The notes below the pieces were generated by a model. That model had not been told where the DNA came from, made no database searches, and saw only the letters and a program-made list of their open reading frames with translations. This document shows, piece by piece, positions 8,726 through 18,162 of a stretch of DNA of 64,000 nucleotides. The stretch is from assembly GCA_905182865.1 (NCBI GenBank), contig CAJJCY010000004.1:186001-250000 (forward strand). Reading direction: 5' to 3'. The stretch's first letter is position 1. The number at the start of each line of letters is the position of its first letter. The DNA comes from an uncultured SAR324 cluster bacterium (lineage in GTDB: Bacteria; SAR324; NAC60-12). Both the position numbers and the translations under genes were made by a program.

Positions 8726-10803
8726 ATGCTTTACTTGAAAATAAAAAGAACCATGATGGGTGTAGGCTTTATCGCCGTATCCATCTTGCTGCTGACTGCG
8801 GCAAATACGGTCTGGGCTGGATGTCCGGCATCGACCGTCGCGGATATGAAAGGTGTCAAAGCCGGTCAATTTCCACAACAGTTCGAACTTGCTGAGTTCG
8901 AGAAACTGGCGGGCTGCAAAATGACCTTCCAGGGCAATCCTGATATTGCCAGACTCAACGGGAAAATCCGTGGGAACCCCAGTTCAGTTCCTTCCGTTGC
9001 AAATCGACTGCCGTCAGAGCCGCTAGTTTATGCTCCATACGAGTCGATTGGGAAATACGGTGGCACACTTGACGTACTGTCGAATGCTACTGAGGCCGGA
9101 ACATCAGACTTCCTGTCCGTACGTCACGTCAATCTTGTACGTTTCTCTGACGATCTGCAGACTATCGTTCCAAATATTGCCAAGGGTTGGAAGTGGAACA
9201 GCGATTTCACGCAATTGACCTTCTACCTGCGCAAAGGCCACAGATGGTCTGATGGAGCACCGTTTACCGCCGACGATGTAAAGTTCTGGTACGACCATCT
9301 AGCGTTGTCTCCACTTATTATGGAGAAGCCAAAGGATTATGTACTTGTCGGGGGCAAACGCATGACAGTTGATGTGGTTAATCCGCAGACAGTCGTCTTC
9401 AATCTGCCTGCTCCAAAACCCGGACTGTTGGCTCACTTTGCGTTTTCATTCGCGCAGGGTTTTCAGCCCAAGCATTTTCTTGCTCCGTATCATCCGGAAC
9501 TGAGTCCGAATGCTGACAAACTGGCGCAAAAAGCCGGATTTGAGAATGGTCTTGCAGTAATTAAGGCTTACTTTGGTAATTCAGACTGGACTGACACTCC
9601 GTCTCCTCTACTGAATTCTCCGGACAAGGTAGCAAAGCTTCCAGCTGACGTGATTCCAACTCTGGAAAGTCACATGACAATCACTGATACCACAGAAGGT
9701 CGGCATCTCGTTGCTAATCCATACTTCCACATCGTTGACACGCAGGGTAATCAGTTGCCTTATATCAGTGAGCAAGATGAAATCTATGCCAACGATAACG
9801 AGGTACGTATCCTTAAACTGGTCAATGCTGAAGCGGATTACAAATCGCAATCACTTCAACTTCCATCTGCACCAATCCTGCTTGAAAATCAGCAAAAAGG
9901 AGATTACACAATCCATCTGCGGCCTGAAATTACAATGGCGAATATTTCGTTCAATGTGACGTCAGACAATATGGAGAAACGTAAAGTGTTTGGTGATTTG
10001 CGTTTCCGTCAAGCGATGTCAGTTGCAATGAACCGTGCGGAGATCAATGAAGTGGTCTACTTCGGTCTTGGTACACCTCAGCAGTACACCGCATTCGCAC
10101 CTTCACCTAGCTTTTATCGACGACAAATGGATGAACTATATGACCGAGTATGATCCGGCCGCTGCAAATGCGCGTCTGGATGAGATTGGTATGAAGGACA
10201 CCGATGGTGATGGTTTCCGCGAGCTTCCAAGCGGTGATAAACTGGTGTTGAATATGAACTTCTCGACGCAAGGGATTGCAGGCCAAGCTAGTTGAGGTGA
10301 CGGGACAAAACTGGCGTGACGTTGGTATCAACAACACTGTTAAGGAAGTGACAACGGACGAGTATCGTTCTGCACAATCTTCAAACCAGCTTGATGTTGG
10401 CATGTGGCGTTCCGGGCAACCGTTGGCCATCGTGTTGGGTAACAATGAGCTTTTCGTACCTCCGTATGAGGGCTATTTTGGTCACCGTACCGGAATGCTT
10501 TGGGCGGAATATGTTGACTCAAATGGGAGCAAGGGTGTGAAGCCTCCGGCTTATGCCATCCAACTGATTGAAGATATTAACGAGTTTCAATCTACAAAAA
10601 TAGGCTCCCCAAGGTTTGAAAAACTTGGAGAAAGAATGGTGAAGAACACGGTGACTAATCTGTTGAAAATCGGTGTCGTCCAAGGACCGGCTCCGGTTTA
10701 TCACCGAAATGCACTCAAGAACTTTGTTGAGTTCAAGACGCATTCCTATGAGTATTACCGGACTTATCCGTATCGCGGAACCCAGTGGTATTTCGACGAG
10801 TAA
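8726..10803 (+). pseudogene. Extracellular solute-binding protein (SBP_bac_5) of a peptide-type ABC importer, two frameshifts
   Basis: A Sec signal peptide (residues about 8-31, ending NTVWA) leads into a family-5 binding protein with the typical motifs YAPYESIGKYGGTL, KGWKWNSDFTQLTFYLRKG and FRQAMSVAMNRAEINEVV. The frame breaks twice. At about 10112-10118 an extra base in the TTTATCGACGAC stretch stops the frame at 10153, whereas the next frame reads DDKWMNYMTEYDP. At about 10280-10283 an extra G in GCAGGCC shifts from STQGIA to KLVEVTGQNWRDVG. With both bases removed the protein is 691 residues and ends normally at 10803. Neither site is a long homopolymer, so simple run-length error is less obvious than elsewhere. 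A strong ribosome site precedes the start. The four downstream transporter genes are intact. Confidence 0.88.
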
Positions 10804-10834
10804 TAATCTTTTTACTTGATTATTAAATTAACGA

Positions 10835-10870
10835 AAGGGCTGGGGGTGAATTAAGCCTCCAGCCTTTTTT
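10835..10870 (+). terminator. Rho-independent terminator after the binding-protein gene
   Basis: GGCTGGGGG (10838-10846) pairs with CCTCCAGCC (10856-10864), with one G-U pair, a nine-base loop and then TTTTTT. Its position between the binding-protein gene and the first permease fits partial termination that makes the binding protein more abundant than the membrane parts. Confidence 0.8.
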
Positions 10871-10981
10871 ATTAGACTTTAAATGAACAAAGTTACTTCC
10901 GGTCACCAAGTTAATAAAAATATGATCTTGTCAAATTAAAGTCGAATATTTTTAGTTTTTACCAGGTTTTAATCCACCAAA

Positions 10982-11989
10982 ATGCTAAAGTTCTTACAGT
11001 TCACTATGGTGCGGGCATTTATGTCAATGTTCACATTGCTTTCAGTTTCGCTGATTGTTTTTTCGCTGATGGAACTTGTACCTGGCAACTGCGCAGAACG
11101 CTACATTGCCTTCAAGAACACTCAAGGTCAGTTAATCACGATTGAGGACATTCAGGCCGAAGAACGCCGCCTCGGGCTGGACAAACCTTTTGTCATACGC
11201 TGGGGTACTTGGGTTGGCAAAGTATTTTTCAAGGGTGAATTTGGTGACAGTTGCATTCTCCGCCTCAATATCAATCAGTTGCTGAGTGATAAATTCTGGA
11301 TCAGTCTTGGAATTGCGCTTTCTGCTTTGATTGTTTCCTACATCATTGCCATTCCGGTTGGTATTTATTCAGCTTCAACCAAAAATAAATTTGCTAACAA
11401 CGCACTCCGTTTTATCAGCTACCTTGGCCTTGCCTTGCCTAATTTCCTCCTGGCGTTGATTATTATGCTTACTTCTACAGTACTATTTGGAGATTCTTTG
11501 ACGGGACTTTTCTCCAAAGAGTTCCGTGATGCCTCGTGGTCTTTCGCAAAATTTATGGATTTTATGTCACGGGCCTGGTTACCAATTTTCATTCTCGGCT
11601 GGTCTGCGACTGCTTTTGCGATGCAGACAGTGAGGGCACTGATGCTCGATGAAATAGGGAAACTATATGTCACCGCCGCCTCTGCCCGTGGAATATCCGG
11701 ACGGTCCCTGCTTTGGCGGTATCCTGCGAGACACTCCTTGGGTCCCGTGATCAACTCACTCGGTTTTGACCTCAACCGTATCTTCAATGATTTGCCGGTG
11801 GTCGCATTGATTCTGACGCTTACCGAGGCAGGCGCATTGCTGATTGAAGCTCTTGCGCGCTCCAATGATCAGCAGTTGGCAGGAGCGATTATATTTCTTT
11901 TGACAGCCAGCATTGTACTTGTGAACTTTGTTACTGACATTCTGCTGGCCTTGATGGATCCGCGAGTTAGACAAGGATTGGTCGGTTAA
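10982..11989 (+). CDS. ABC importer permease, DppB/OppB type
   Basis: The protein has 335 residues and about six membrane helices. The first helix begins almost at the N-terminus, followed by a periplasmic segment (LMELVPGNCAERYIAFKN) with the family's usual PG motif. The cytoplasmic EAA-like loop is seen around AASARGISGRSLLWRYPARH, which docks on the ATPase. It forms the translocation channel with the next permease. The next gene starts three bases after its stop, so the two are coupled. It lies 178 bases after the binding-protein gene across a terminator. The family takes up peptides and related compounds; the actual substrate is not evident. Confidence 0.9.
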   Translation: MLKFLQFTMVRAFMSMFTLLSVSLIVFSLMELVPGNCAERYIAFKNTQGQLITIEDIQAEERRLGLDKPFVIRWGTWVGKVFFKGEFGDSCILRLNINQLLSDKFWISLGIALSALIVSYIIAIPVGIYSASTKNKFANNALRFISYLGLALPNFLLALIIMLTSTVLFGDSLTGLFSKEFRDASWSFAKFMDFMSRAWLPIFILGWSATAFAMQTVRALMLDEIGKLYVTAASARGISGRSLLWRYPARHSLGPVINSLGFDLNRIFNDLPVVALILTLTEAGALLIEALARSNDQQLAGAIIFLLTASIVLVNFVTDILLALMDPRVRQGLVG

Positions 11990-11992
11990 GCT

Positions 11993-13186
11993 ATGGGACT
12001 TTTTACAAAAGCCAAACCAACTGAAACGACTCAAAAACTGAAGGAAAGCTATTTCACGGCTTCGCAGGGGCAGTTGATCCGGGCACGTTTCAAGAGTAAC
12101 CGGACGGCAATGGTTGCGGGCTGGGCCCTTACAATAATGATTTTAACCGGACTCTTCGCTCCTTTCCTTTCTCCGTATGCCCCAAGCATGGCGGGGCGCG
12201 ATAAACAATACGTGAACGGCCCTCCGCAAATTCCAAAGTTTTGGGATGAAAACGGTTTTTCTCTCAGGCCTTTCGTTTATGCTACAAAACGGCATCGCTC
12301 AATGAAAACCAATTTTCGTTGGATGATTGAGGAGGTACGTGAAAAGCGATATTATGTGCAATTCTTTGTAGAAGGCTGGCAATACAGTTTCATTGATCTC
12401 AATTGGGATTTGCCAGGAGAACTTTTTGATGTTGATATCGAAACATTGACTTTCAAAACTCATTTGTTTGGAACTGACAGGGGTGGCCTTCATTTGTTTG
12501 GAACAGATAACAGTGGCAAGGATATTTACTCACGCACACTCCACGCGATCTACACATCCCTTGCTGTTGGCTCACTGGGGGTCTTCATCGCCTTTGTACT
12601 GGCATTGGTTATTGGCGGGGTAGCTGGTTATTTCGGTGGTTGGATTGATTCTGTACTGCAAATGATTACTGATGCAGTAAGGACTATTCCTCCAATTCCA
12701 CTCTTCATGGCGCTGGCAGCATTCATGCCGGACGAATGGAGTGCTGAAACACGATTCTTCTTCATTGCTTCGATTCTCGGACTGATAGGCTGGCCCACAC
12801 TTGCAAGGCGCATCCGGACACATTTATTGAGTGAACGCAGTCAGGAATATGTACTGGCAGCTCAACTTTGTGGAGCTTCATCGGGACACATCATCCGGAA
12901 ACATTTGTTGCCCAGTTTCACCAGTTATATCATTGTTGATTTGATGATTACTTTTCCATACATGGTGCGTTCGGAAACTGCCCTTAGTTTTATCGGTCTT
13001 GGCCTGGTTGATCCTGTCAATTCACTAGGGGCACTTATGCAGAACGTTTCCAAAGCAGACGTCCTGCTGAATTACCAGTGGTACTTTATTCCAGTTATTT
13101 TCTTTATAGCCTTTGTTTTGGCTTTTGTCTTTGTTGGTGACGGCTTGCGTGACGCATCTGATCCTTATTCCAATGTCAAGAAATGA
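11993..13186 (+). CDS. ABC importer permease, DppC/OppC type with a long periplasmic loop
   Basis: The protein has 397 residues, longer than the usual 290-300 of DppC because about 130 residues lie between membrane helices 1 and 2 (about residues 55-180). That insertion ends in the paired motif HLFGTDRGGLHLFGTDNSGK, the second copy being the canonical FGTDxxGRD element before helix 2. The EAA loop is present around LAAQLCGASSGHIIRKHLLP. The C-terminus LRDASDPYSN is typical. Its stop overlaps the next gene's start (ATGA). The extended loop is known in a subgroup of these permeases and may contact the binding protein. Confidence 0.9.
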   Translation: MGLFTKAKPTETTQKLKESYFTASQGQLIRARFKSNRTAMVAGWALTIMILTGLFAPFLSPYAPSMAGRDKQYVNGPPQIPKFWDENGFSLRPFVYATKRHRSMKTNFRWMIEEVREKRYYVQFFVEGWQYSFIDLNWDLPGELFDVDIETLTFKTHLFGTDRGGLHLFGTDNSGKDIYSRTLHAIYTSLAVGSLGVFIAFVLALVIGGVAGYFGGWIDSVLQMITDAVRTIPPIPLFMALAAFMPDEWSAETRFFFIASILGLIGWPTLARRIRTHLLSERSQEYVLAAQLCGASSGHIIRKHLLPSFTSYIIVDLMITFPYMVRSETALSFIGLGLVDPVNSLGALMQNVSKADVLLNYQWYFIPVIFFIAFVLAFVFVGDGLRDASDPYSNVKK

Positions 13187-14181
13187 GCCTACTAACTGTC
13201 GAAAATCTAACTCTGCAATTTGATACGGACGAAGGCCGGATTACCGCAGTGGAAAATGTTTCATTTGCCATCAATTCCGGTGAGGTTTTAGGTTTGGTCG
13301 GTGAATCCGGTTCCGGAAAATCTGTCACTGCAAAATCTTTGATGCAACTCAATCCGGAAAATTCCGTTTACAGCCCGGAAAGCAACATTCAGTTGGAGTT
13401 GGAAAGCGGAACTGTCGATGTGCTTTCTTTGAAAAAATCTCAGGAAATGGTGGTCGTGCGTGGCGGAGCCATTTCAATGATTTTTCAGGAGCCGATGGCC
13501 AGTTTTGCCCCTGCTATCACCATCGGTGGCCAGATGGTTGAGCAATTGTTGATACACACTTCTATGTCGAAGAAGGAAGCAGCGGCATTGTCGGTGGAAA
13601 TGCTTGAGCGGGTTGGAATCAATGAAGCAGCAAAACGCTTTAATCAGTACGCTTTCGAACTTTCAGGTGGAATGAGGCAGCGGGCGATGATCGCCATGGC
13701 TCTCTCGACTAAGCCCAAATTACTGATTGCAGATGAACCGACCACTGCACTTGATGTGACAATTCAGTTACAGGTGCTGGACCTGATGAAAGATCTGGTG
13801 GCAGAATTTGGGATGGCAATCCTTTTCATCACTCACGACCTTGGCGTTATCGCCCAAGTTGCTGATCGAGTTGCAGTAATGTACCTTGGCGGAATAGTCG
13901 AAAGCGGTCCGGTAGCTGAGGTGCTACGCTCTCCGTCTCATCCTTATACAAAAGGACTAATTAACGCCCTGCCAAAGATTGATGCTCTTGATGAACCATT
14001 GACTCCCATTCCGGGCGACATTCCCAGCCCACTGGAACGACCACCAGGATGCGTGTTCCATACCCGATGCCCTGAAGTAATAGCCGATCGCTGTAATGCA
14101 ACAGTTCCAACACGAACTGAAGTAGCTAAAGGCCATGACGCATCGTGTTTTGCTCTTGAAGTAAAAGAAAAGGCTGCATGA
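13183..14181 (+). CDS. ABC importer ATPase, DppD/OppD type
   Basis: The protein has 332 residues. Walker A GESGSGKSVTAK, Q-loop MIFQEPMASF, signature ELSGGMRQR, Walker [13 protein letters not shown] and the H-loop ITHDLG are all present. The C-terminal oligopeptide-transporter extension has the Cys motif PPGCVFHTRCPE, which binds a 4Fe-4S cluster in studied DppD proteins. It powers uptake with the following ATPase. It overlaps both neighbours by four bases. Confidence 0.93.
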   Translation: MSLLTVENLTLQFDTDEGRITAVENVSFAINSGEVLGLVGESGSGKSVTAKSLMQLNPENSVYSPESNIQLELESGTVDVLSLKKSQEMVVVRGGAISMIFQEPMASFAPAITIGGQMVEQLLIHTSMSKKEAAALSVEMLERVGINEAAKRFNQYAFELSGGMRQRAMIAMALSTKPKLLIADEPTTALDVTIQLQVLDLMKDLVAEFGMAILFITHDLGVIAQVADRVAVMYLGGIVESGPVAEVLRSPSHPYTKGLINALPKIDALDEPLTPIPGDIPSPLERPPGCVFHTRCPEVIADRCNATVPTRTEVAKGHDASCFALEVKEKAA

Positions 14182-15158
14182 CGGATAAGCCGCTTGTTCA
14201 GGTTGAAAACCTTAACGTAGAATTCGCCCTCGGCCGGACCTGGTTTGGCAAACCGCCTATTCTGCGTGCAGTCAACGACGTTTCACTCGACATCATGCCT
14301 GGTCAGTTCTTCGGACTTGTTGGAGAATCCGGTTCAGGTAAAACCACACTTGGACGTGCCATTTTGCGGGCAGTGCCGATCAGTTCAGGAAAGATAACTT
14401 TTGACGATGCCGAAGTTTGTTACGATGTAGGCAGTTTGCTTAAAAAGGACCTCAAAAACTACCGCAAGCTTGCTCAGTTGATCTTTCAGGATCCATATGC
14501 CGCATTAAGCCCACGTATGACCGTCCGGGATATAATAGCCGAACCGCTAGAAGTTATGGGTCTTACTCAAACCCGTGAAGAAACGGACGAACGTGTCCGT
14601 GACATTGCGGCAAAATGCAGACTAAACCTTGAACATCTGCGGCGCTTCCCTCATGCATTCTCCGGAGGTCAGCGTCAGCGAATTTCTATCGCCAGAACTC
14701 TAGTCTGCAATCCGGACTTTGTGGTAGCTGACGAAAGCGTAGCCGCACTAGACGTTTCTATACAGGCGGACATTCTGAATTTACTGCAGTCTTTGCAGGA
14801 CGAGATGGGATTAACATTCCTGTTTATTAGCCACGACCTTAGCGTGGTGGCTCATATCTGTGATCATGTTGCAGTTATGTACCTTGGATCTCTGGTAGAA
14901 TCAGCTCCCACACGTAAACTGTTTGCCAATCCCAGTCACCCATACACTAAAGCTTTACTCTCGGCAATTCCGTCTCTCGATCCTGATGATAGTGGTAAAG
15001 CTCAGAAACTGGAAGGAGAAATTCCCAGCCCGGTAAACCCTCCACCTGGTTGTAAATTTCACACACGTTGTCCTGTAGCCGAAGATCGCTGTCGCACCGA
15101 GGTCCCCGAGTGGAGAGAACTCAGCGATGGGCACTCCGTGGCTTGCCATTTTGCATAA
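14178..15158 (+). CDS. ABC importer ATPase, DppF/OppF type
   Basis: The protein has 326 residues. Walker A GESGSGKTTLGR, Q-loop LIFQDPYAALSP, signature FSGGQRQR and the C-terminal PPGCKFHTRCPV Cys motif are intact. The Walker B reads FVVADESVAALD, with Ser-Val replacing the usual Pro-Thr after the catalytic Glu; that substitution is common in this subfamily. It is the last gene of the operon and overlaps the previous gene by four bases. After its stop there is only an A/T-rich dyad (TGCA-A6-TTA-T6-TGCA) near 15152-15175 as a possible weak terminator. Confidence 0.93.
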   Translation: MTDKPLVQVENLNVEFALGRTWFGKPPILRAVNDVSLDIMPGQFFGLVGESGSGKTTLGRAILRAVPISSGKITFDDAEVCYDVGSLLKKDLKNYRKLAQLIFQDPYAALSPRMTVRDIIAEPLEVMGLTQTREETDERVRDIAAKCRLNLEHLRRFPHAFSGGQRQRISIARTLVCNPDFVVADESVAALDVSIQADILNLLQSLQDEMGLTFLFISHDLSVVAHICDHVAVMYLGSLVESAPTRKLFANPSHPYTKALLSAIPSLDPDDSGKAQKLEGEIPSPVNPPPGCKFHTRCPVAEDRCRTEVPEWRELSDGHSVACHFA

Positions 15159-15254
15159 AAAATTATTTTTTTGCAGTAGGAGGAAGGAAGCAATATCTAG
15201 TAAATAGATAAACCAGATATTAAATTTTATGAGAGTCCTGATTTAGAGCTATAA

Positions 15255-15294
15255 TTGTACCATTACACTTGTACCATTGGCATATTGTACCATT
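15255..15294. repeat. Three direct copies of TTGTACCATT
   Basis: Perfect ten-base copies sit at 15255-15264, 15269-15278 and 15285-15294, with starts 14 and 16 bases apart. The copies lie in the 483-base gene-free gap between the ABC operon and the TRAP operon, both of which end here. Such spacing suggests a multi-site protein-binding element or a remnant of a mobile sequence. There is no promoter reason for an operator at two gene ends, which makes it odd. Confidence 0.6.
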
Positions 15295-15469
15295 AATAAT
15301 ATATCCATATTATTAGTAACTTATAAGGCACATAAGAGGGTGGTGGAGTGGATTATAAAGTAGCCTCAATTGTTGTATTACAACCCTTCTCAGTCCTCCT
15401 TTAATGAGTGTTAGTCAAGTTGCCGATGAGGTCCTGTACACAGGCTTGATTGAGATGCAGGAGCTCTGA

Positions 15470-15494
15470 GGGGGGGGGCACTCTGAGGCCCCCC
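15470..15494. other. G9 tract facing a C6 tract (GC hairpin)
   Basis: A run of nine G (15470-15478) is followed ten bases on by six C (15489-15494). CTCTGAGG is repeated on each side (15464-15471 and 15481-15488). It can fold into a GGGGGG/CCCCCC stem. A 22-codon ATG frame (15403-15469) ends just before it but has no recognisable homology. Its function is unknown. Confidence 0.45.
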
Positions 15495-15589
15495 GATATG
15501 TAGCAATAGTGAAAAGCTTTTATAATATTGATATTGTTATCCTTATTTTTTGCAGTTTCACCCTGTTAATTAATTGATTCATCAAGCAA

Positions 15590-15631
15590 GTAAAAAATTT
15601 TAAAGACCCTTTACCAACTTGGTTAAGGGCC
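15590..15631 (-). terminator. Rho-independent terminator of the TRAP operon
   Basis: On the minus strand GGCCCTTAACC (15631-15621) pairs with GGTAAAGGGTC (15615-15605) at nine of eleven positions, over the loop AAGTT. The sequence TTTAAAATTTTTT follows. It starts ten bases after the stop of the TRAP binding-protein gene. Confidence 0.78.
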
Positions 15632-15641
15632 TTGTTAGAGA

Positions 15642-16730
15642 TTAACTGTAACGATAAGGTACACCAGCTTTTTCCATTACTTTAGTGTAATCCTTAAAGA
15701 TTTGTACAACCTTTGCGGCTCGTGGACTGATACTGGCCATTTCATCCCAGAACTCAGCTGAGTCGGCAACGACCTGATCCCATTCATTAGCTGGAATGGT
15801 GGTTAGTTCCATTTTCTTGCCTTCTACACGCAACTTTGCTTCTCCACCCCAATACCATATTTGGCGGTAATAGTGCGAACTATCCATTGAGAGCTTAAAC
15901 AACTCTTGTAGATGCGGTGGAACTTTTTTCCAGCTGTCACTATTGGCAAAATAAGAGCCACACCACGCCCCAGTTACATTGTTCAATAAGGCATAGTCAC
16001 AGGCATCTGCCCAACCAACTTCATAGGCTTCGGTGAATCCACACCAGGCAACGCCGTCCAGTTCACCGGTTTGAAGTGCAACCTCAATATCATCCCAAGG
16101 CAGTGTAACAGGGATTAAACCATAACGAGCTAAGAATTTTCCAGCAGTTGGTACTCCAAATACTCGTTTGCCTTTCATATCAGCTATGCTGCGTATAGGT
16201 TTTTTTGAGAAAATATGACATGGGTCCCAGGCACCAGCTCCGAGCCATTCAACTCCCTTAACCTCATCGTAAGCCTCTTGCCATATTTCATTCATGCCAT
16301 AGTATTTGAACAAAACTGGAAGATCTAAACTGTAGCGAGTTGAGAATGGGAAATAACCGCCGAACACACTGATATCTACCGGTGATGCCATGGTGGCATC
16401 ATCACTTTGCACCGCATCAAGTGTACCAGCTTGCATAGCTCTGAATAACTCATCAGTAGGAACTAATTGATCTGCATAATACAGTTCAATTTCCATCTCT
16501 TTATGTGCCGCTTTATTGAATGCTTCAATTTGCGGGGCGATAACGTGCGCGCCTAATGGTGCGCCCGAATAAGTTTGTAATCGCCATTTGATGGGATTAC
16601 TTTTTGCGTAGGCCATCGGAGCCGTTCCGGCGGCTAATATTCCTGCTGTACCAATACCAGCTTTTTTAATAAACTCTCTACGGCCTTCTGGATTTCCTGT
16701 AGAAAGTTTTATCATTTCTTTTTCTTCCAT
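15642..16730 (-). CDS. TRAP transporter solute-binding protein (DctP family)
   Basis: The protein has 362 residues. The N-terminus carries a twin-arginine-like export signal (GRREFIKKAG, then a hydrophobic stretch ending APMAYA), so it is probably exported folded by Tat. The mature part starts IKWRLQTYSGAPLG and contains the DctP-fold landmarks ELFRAMQAGTLDAV, MKGKRVFGVPTAGKF and EVALQTGELDGVAWCG, the last near the residue region that binds the substrate carboxylate. It resembles the mannitol/chloroaromatic-type DctP subgroup, whose substrates are organic acids. It is third in the order dctQ-dctM-dctP, 97 bases after dctM. It lies 8 kb from the taurine genes, so an organosulfonate substrate is possible but not shown. 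Confidence 0.9.
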   Translation of the reverse strand: MEEKEMIKLSTGNPEGRREFIKKAGIGTAGILAAGTAPMAYAKSNPIKWRLQTYSGAPLGAHVIAPQIEAFNKAAHKEMEIELYYADQLVPTDELFRAMQAGTLDAVQSDDATMASPVDISVFGGYFPFSTRYSLDLPVLFKYYGMNEIWQEAYDEVKGVEWLGAGAWDPCHIFSKKPIRSIADMKGKRVFGVPTAGKFLARYGLIPVTLPWDDIEVALQTGELDGVAWCGFTEAYEVGWADACDYALLNNVTGAWCGSYFANSDSWKKVPPHLQELFKLSMDSSHYYRQIWYWGGEAKLRVEGKKMELTTIPANEWDQVVADSAEFWDEMASISPRAAKVVQIFKDYTKVMEKAGVPYRYS

Positions 16731-16827
16731 AACATTACTCCAAATTGTGGTTTTTAAGATTAAACCTTACAGCTGCAACCACGTTTCAACAGATAAGGCG
16801 ATAACCGATAACCTCGGTTTAAGTCTT

Positions 16828-18162
16828 TTATCTCGCATAGACATACTCAGGTAACCAAAGGGCAATTTGGGGAAATACCATTACCAATATCAATGCTAAT
16901 GTCATAATGAGTACAAAAGGGATGATTGATCGGTATATATCCATAAGAGAAATTTCCTTCGGCGCCATCGCTCGCATCAAGAATAAATTGTAACCAAAAG
17001 GCGGTGTCATATAAGCAATCTGGCAAGTGATGGTATATAAAACTCCGTACCAAACTGGGTCAAAACCCAACACCTTTACCAAAGGTACGTACAAAGGGGC
17101 TACAATGACCAGCATTGCAGTATCGTCAAGAAAAGTTCCCATCAACAGATAGGATAACTGCATCATAATCAGTACTTCCCAACGAGTTAACTCCCAGTTG
17201 GTAATAAACAACGCTTCGATTGATTTAACTGCACCAATGCCATCAAACACAGCACCAAAACTAAGTGCAGCCAGAATAATCCACATAAACATGCATGAAA
17301 TACCAAGTGTTTTACGCATAGTTGCTTCTATGACTTTCCAGTTCAACCTTCTCTTTGTAAAAGCAGCTATCGTTGACGCTGTAGCACCAACGGCAGAGCT
17401 TTCAACCAAACTAGTAATTCCCATGACGAATAAGCCGGTCATAAAAAAGAAGATCAAAAAAGGAATAATGCCCGCTTTTAATACTTTGAGTTTTTTACTA
17501 AAAGGCATTTTTCGGTCTTCTTCACTAAGAGCTGGGGCAAGATTTGGCTGAAGTTTACAACGAACTGCGATATAAATAATGAAAAGACCTGCCATCATAA
17601 ATCCTGGAACGGCTCCAGCAAGCCATAATTTTCCTACCGGTTGTCGTGCAATCATTCCATATAATACCAACACCACGCTTGGCGGTATCAAAATACCCAA
17701 GGAACTGCCAGCCTGTACGACACCTGTAATCATGATTTTGTCATAACCCCGCCGTAACATTTCCGGTAACGCAATCGTGGCACCTATTGCCATGCCGGCA
17801 ACGCTTAATCCATTCATGGCCGAGATTACTATCATGAGAGCAATCGTTCCAATAGCCAACCCCCCTCGTAATCCGCCGAACCAGACGTGAAACATGTGGT
17901 ATAAGTCATCAGCGATTCCTGATTCAGAAAGGATGTATCCCATGTAAATAAATAAAGGCAACGTGAGCAATGGATACCAGTTGAACAGTTTGAATGCTGC
18001 ACTAAAAGGCATTTCGACCCCGCCGTTTCCCCATAGTAGTAGTGCAGCCATGGTTGAGACAAAGCCAATAGCGGCAAAAACTCTTTGACCAGTCAGCATC
18101 ATCAAGAGCATACCCCCAAACATGGTCATGCCGATCATTTCATAACTTAAGTCGTAACTCAT
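16828..18162 (-). CDS. TRAP transporter large permease (DctM family)
   Basis: The protein has 444 residues and about twelve membrane helices. It is the Na+-coupled transport subunit of a TRAP system. The family blocks LPLFIYMGYILSESGIADDL, GLSVAGMAIGATIALPEML and GSSLGILIPPSVVLVLYGMI are intact, the last being the conserved SxGxxIPPS region near the sodium sites. Its ATG overlaps the dctQ stop by four bases, so it is translationally coupled. The length is normal and no break is seen. Confidence 0.93.
   Translation of the reverse strand: MSYDLSYEMIGMTMFGGMLLMMLTGQRVFAAIGFVSTMAALLLWGNGGVEMPFSAAFKLFNWYPLLTLPLFIYMGYILSESGIADDLYHMFHVWFGGLRGGLAIGTIALMIVISAMNGLSVAGMAIGATIALPEMLRRGYDKIMITGVVQAGSSLGILIPPSVVLVLYGMIARQPVGKLWLAGAVPGFMMAGLFIIYIAVRCKLQPNLAPALSEEDRKMPFSKKLKVLKAGIIPFLIFFFMTGLFVMGITSLVESSAVGATASTIAAFTKRRLNWKVIEATMRKTLGISCMFMWIILAALSFGAVFDGIGAVKSIEALFITNWELTRWEVLIMMQLSYLLMGTFLDDTAMLVIVAPLYVPLVKVLGFDPVWYGVLYTITCQIAYMTPPFGYNLFLMRAMAPKEISLMDIYRSIIPFVLIMTLALILVMVFPQIALWLPEYVYAR

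Noticed and set aside
11419..11865. 148-residue antisense frame within the first permease
   Set aside because: It is a shadow of a clear DppB-type gene with no domain or ribosome site.
12465..12522. Tandem duplication in the second permease (CATTTGTTTGGAAC twice)
   Set aside because: It encodes two FGTD elements that also occur in related permeases with the long periplasmic loop, so it is a family trait and not a local event.
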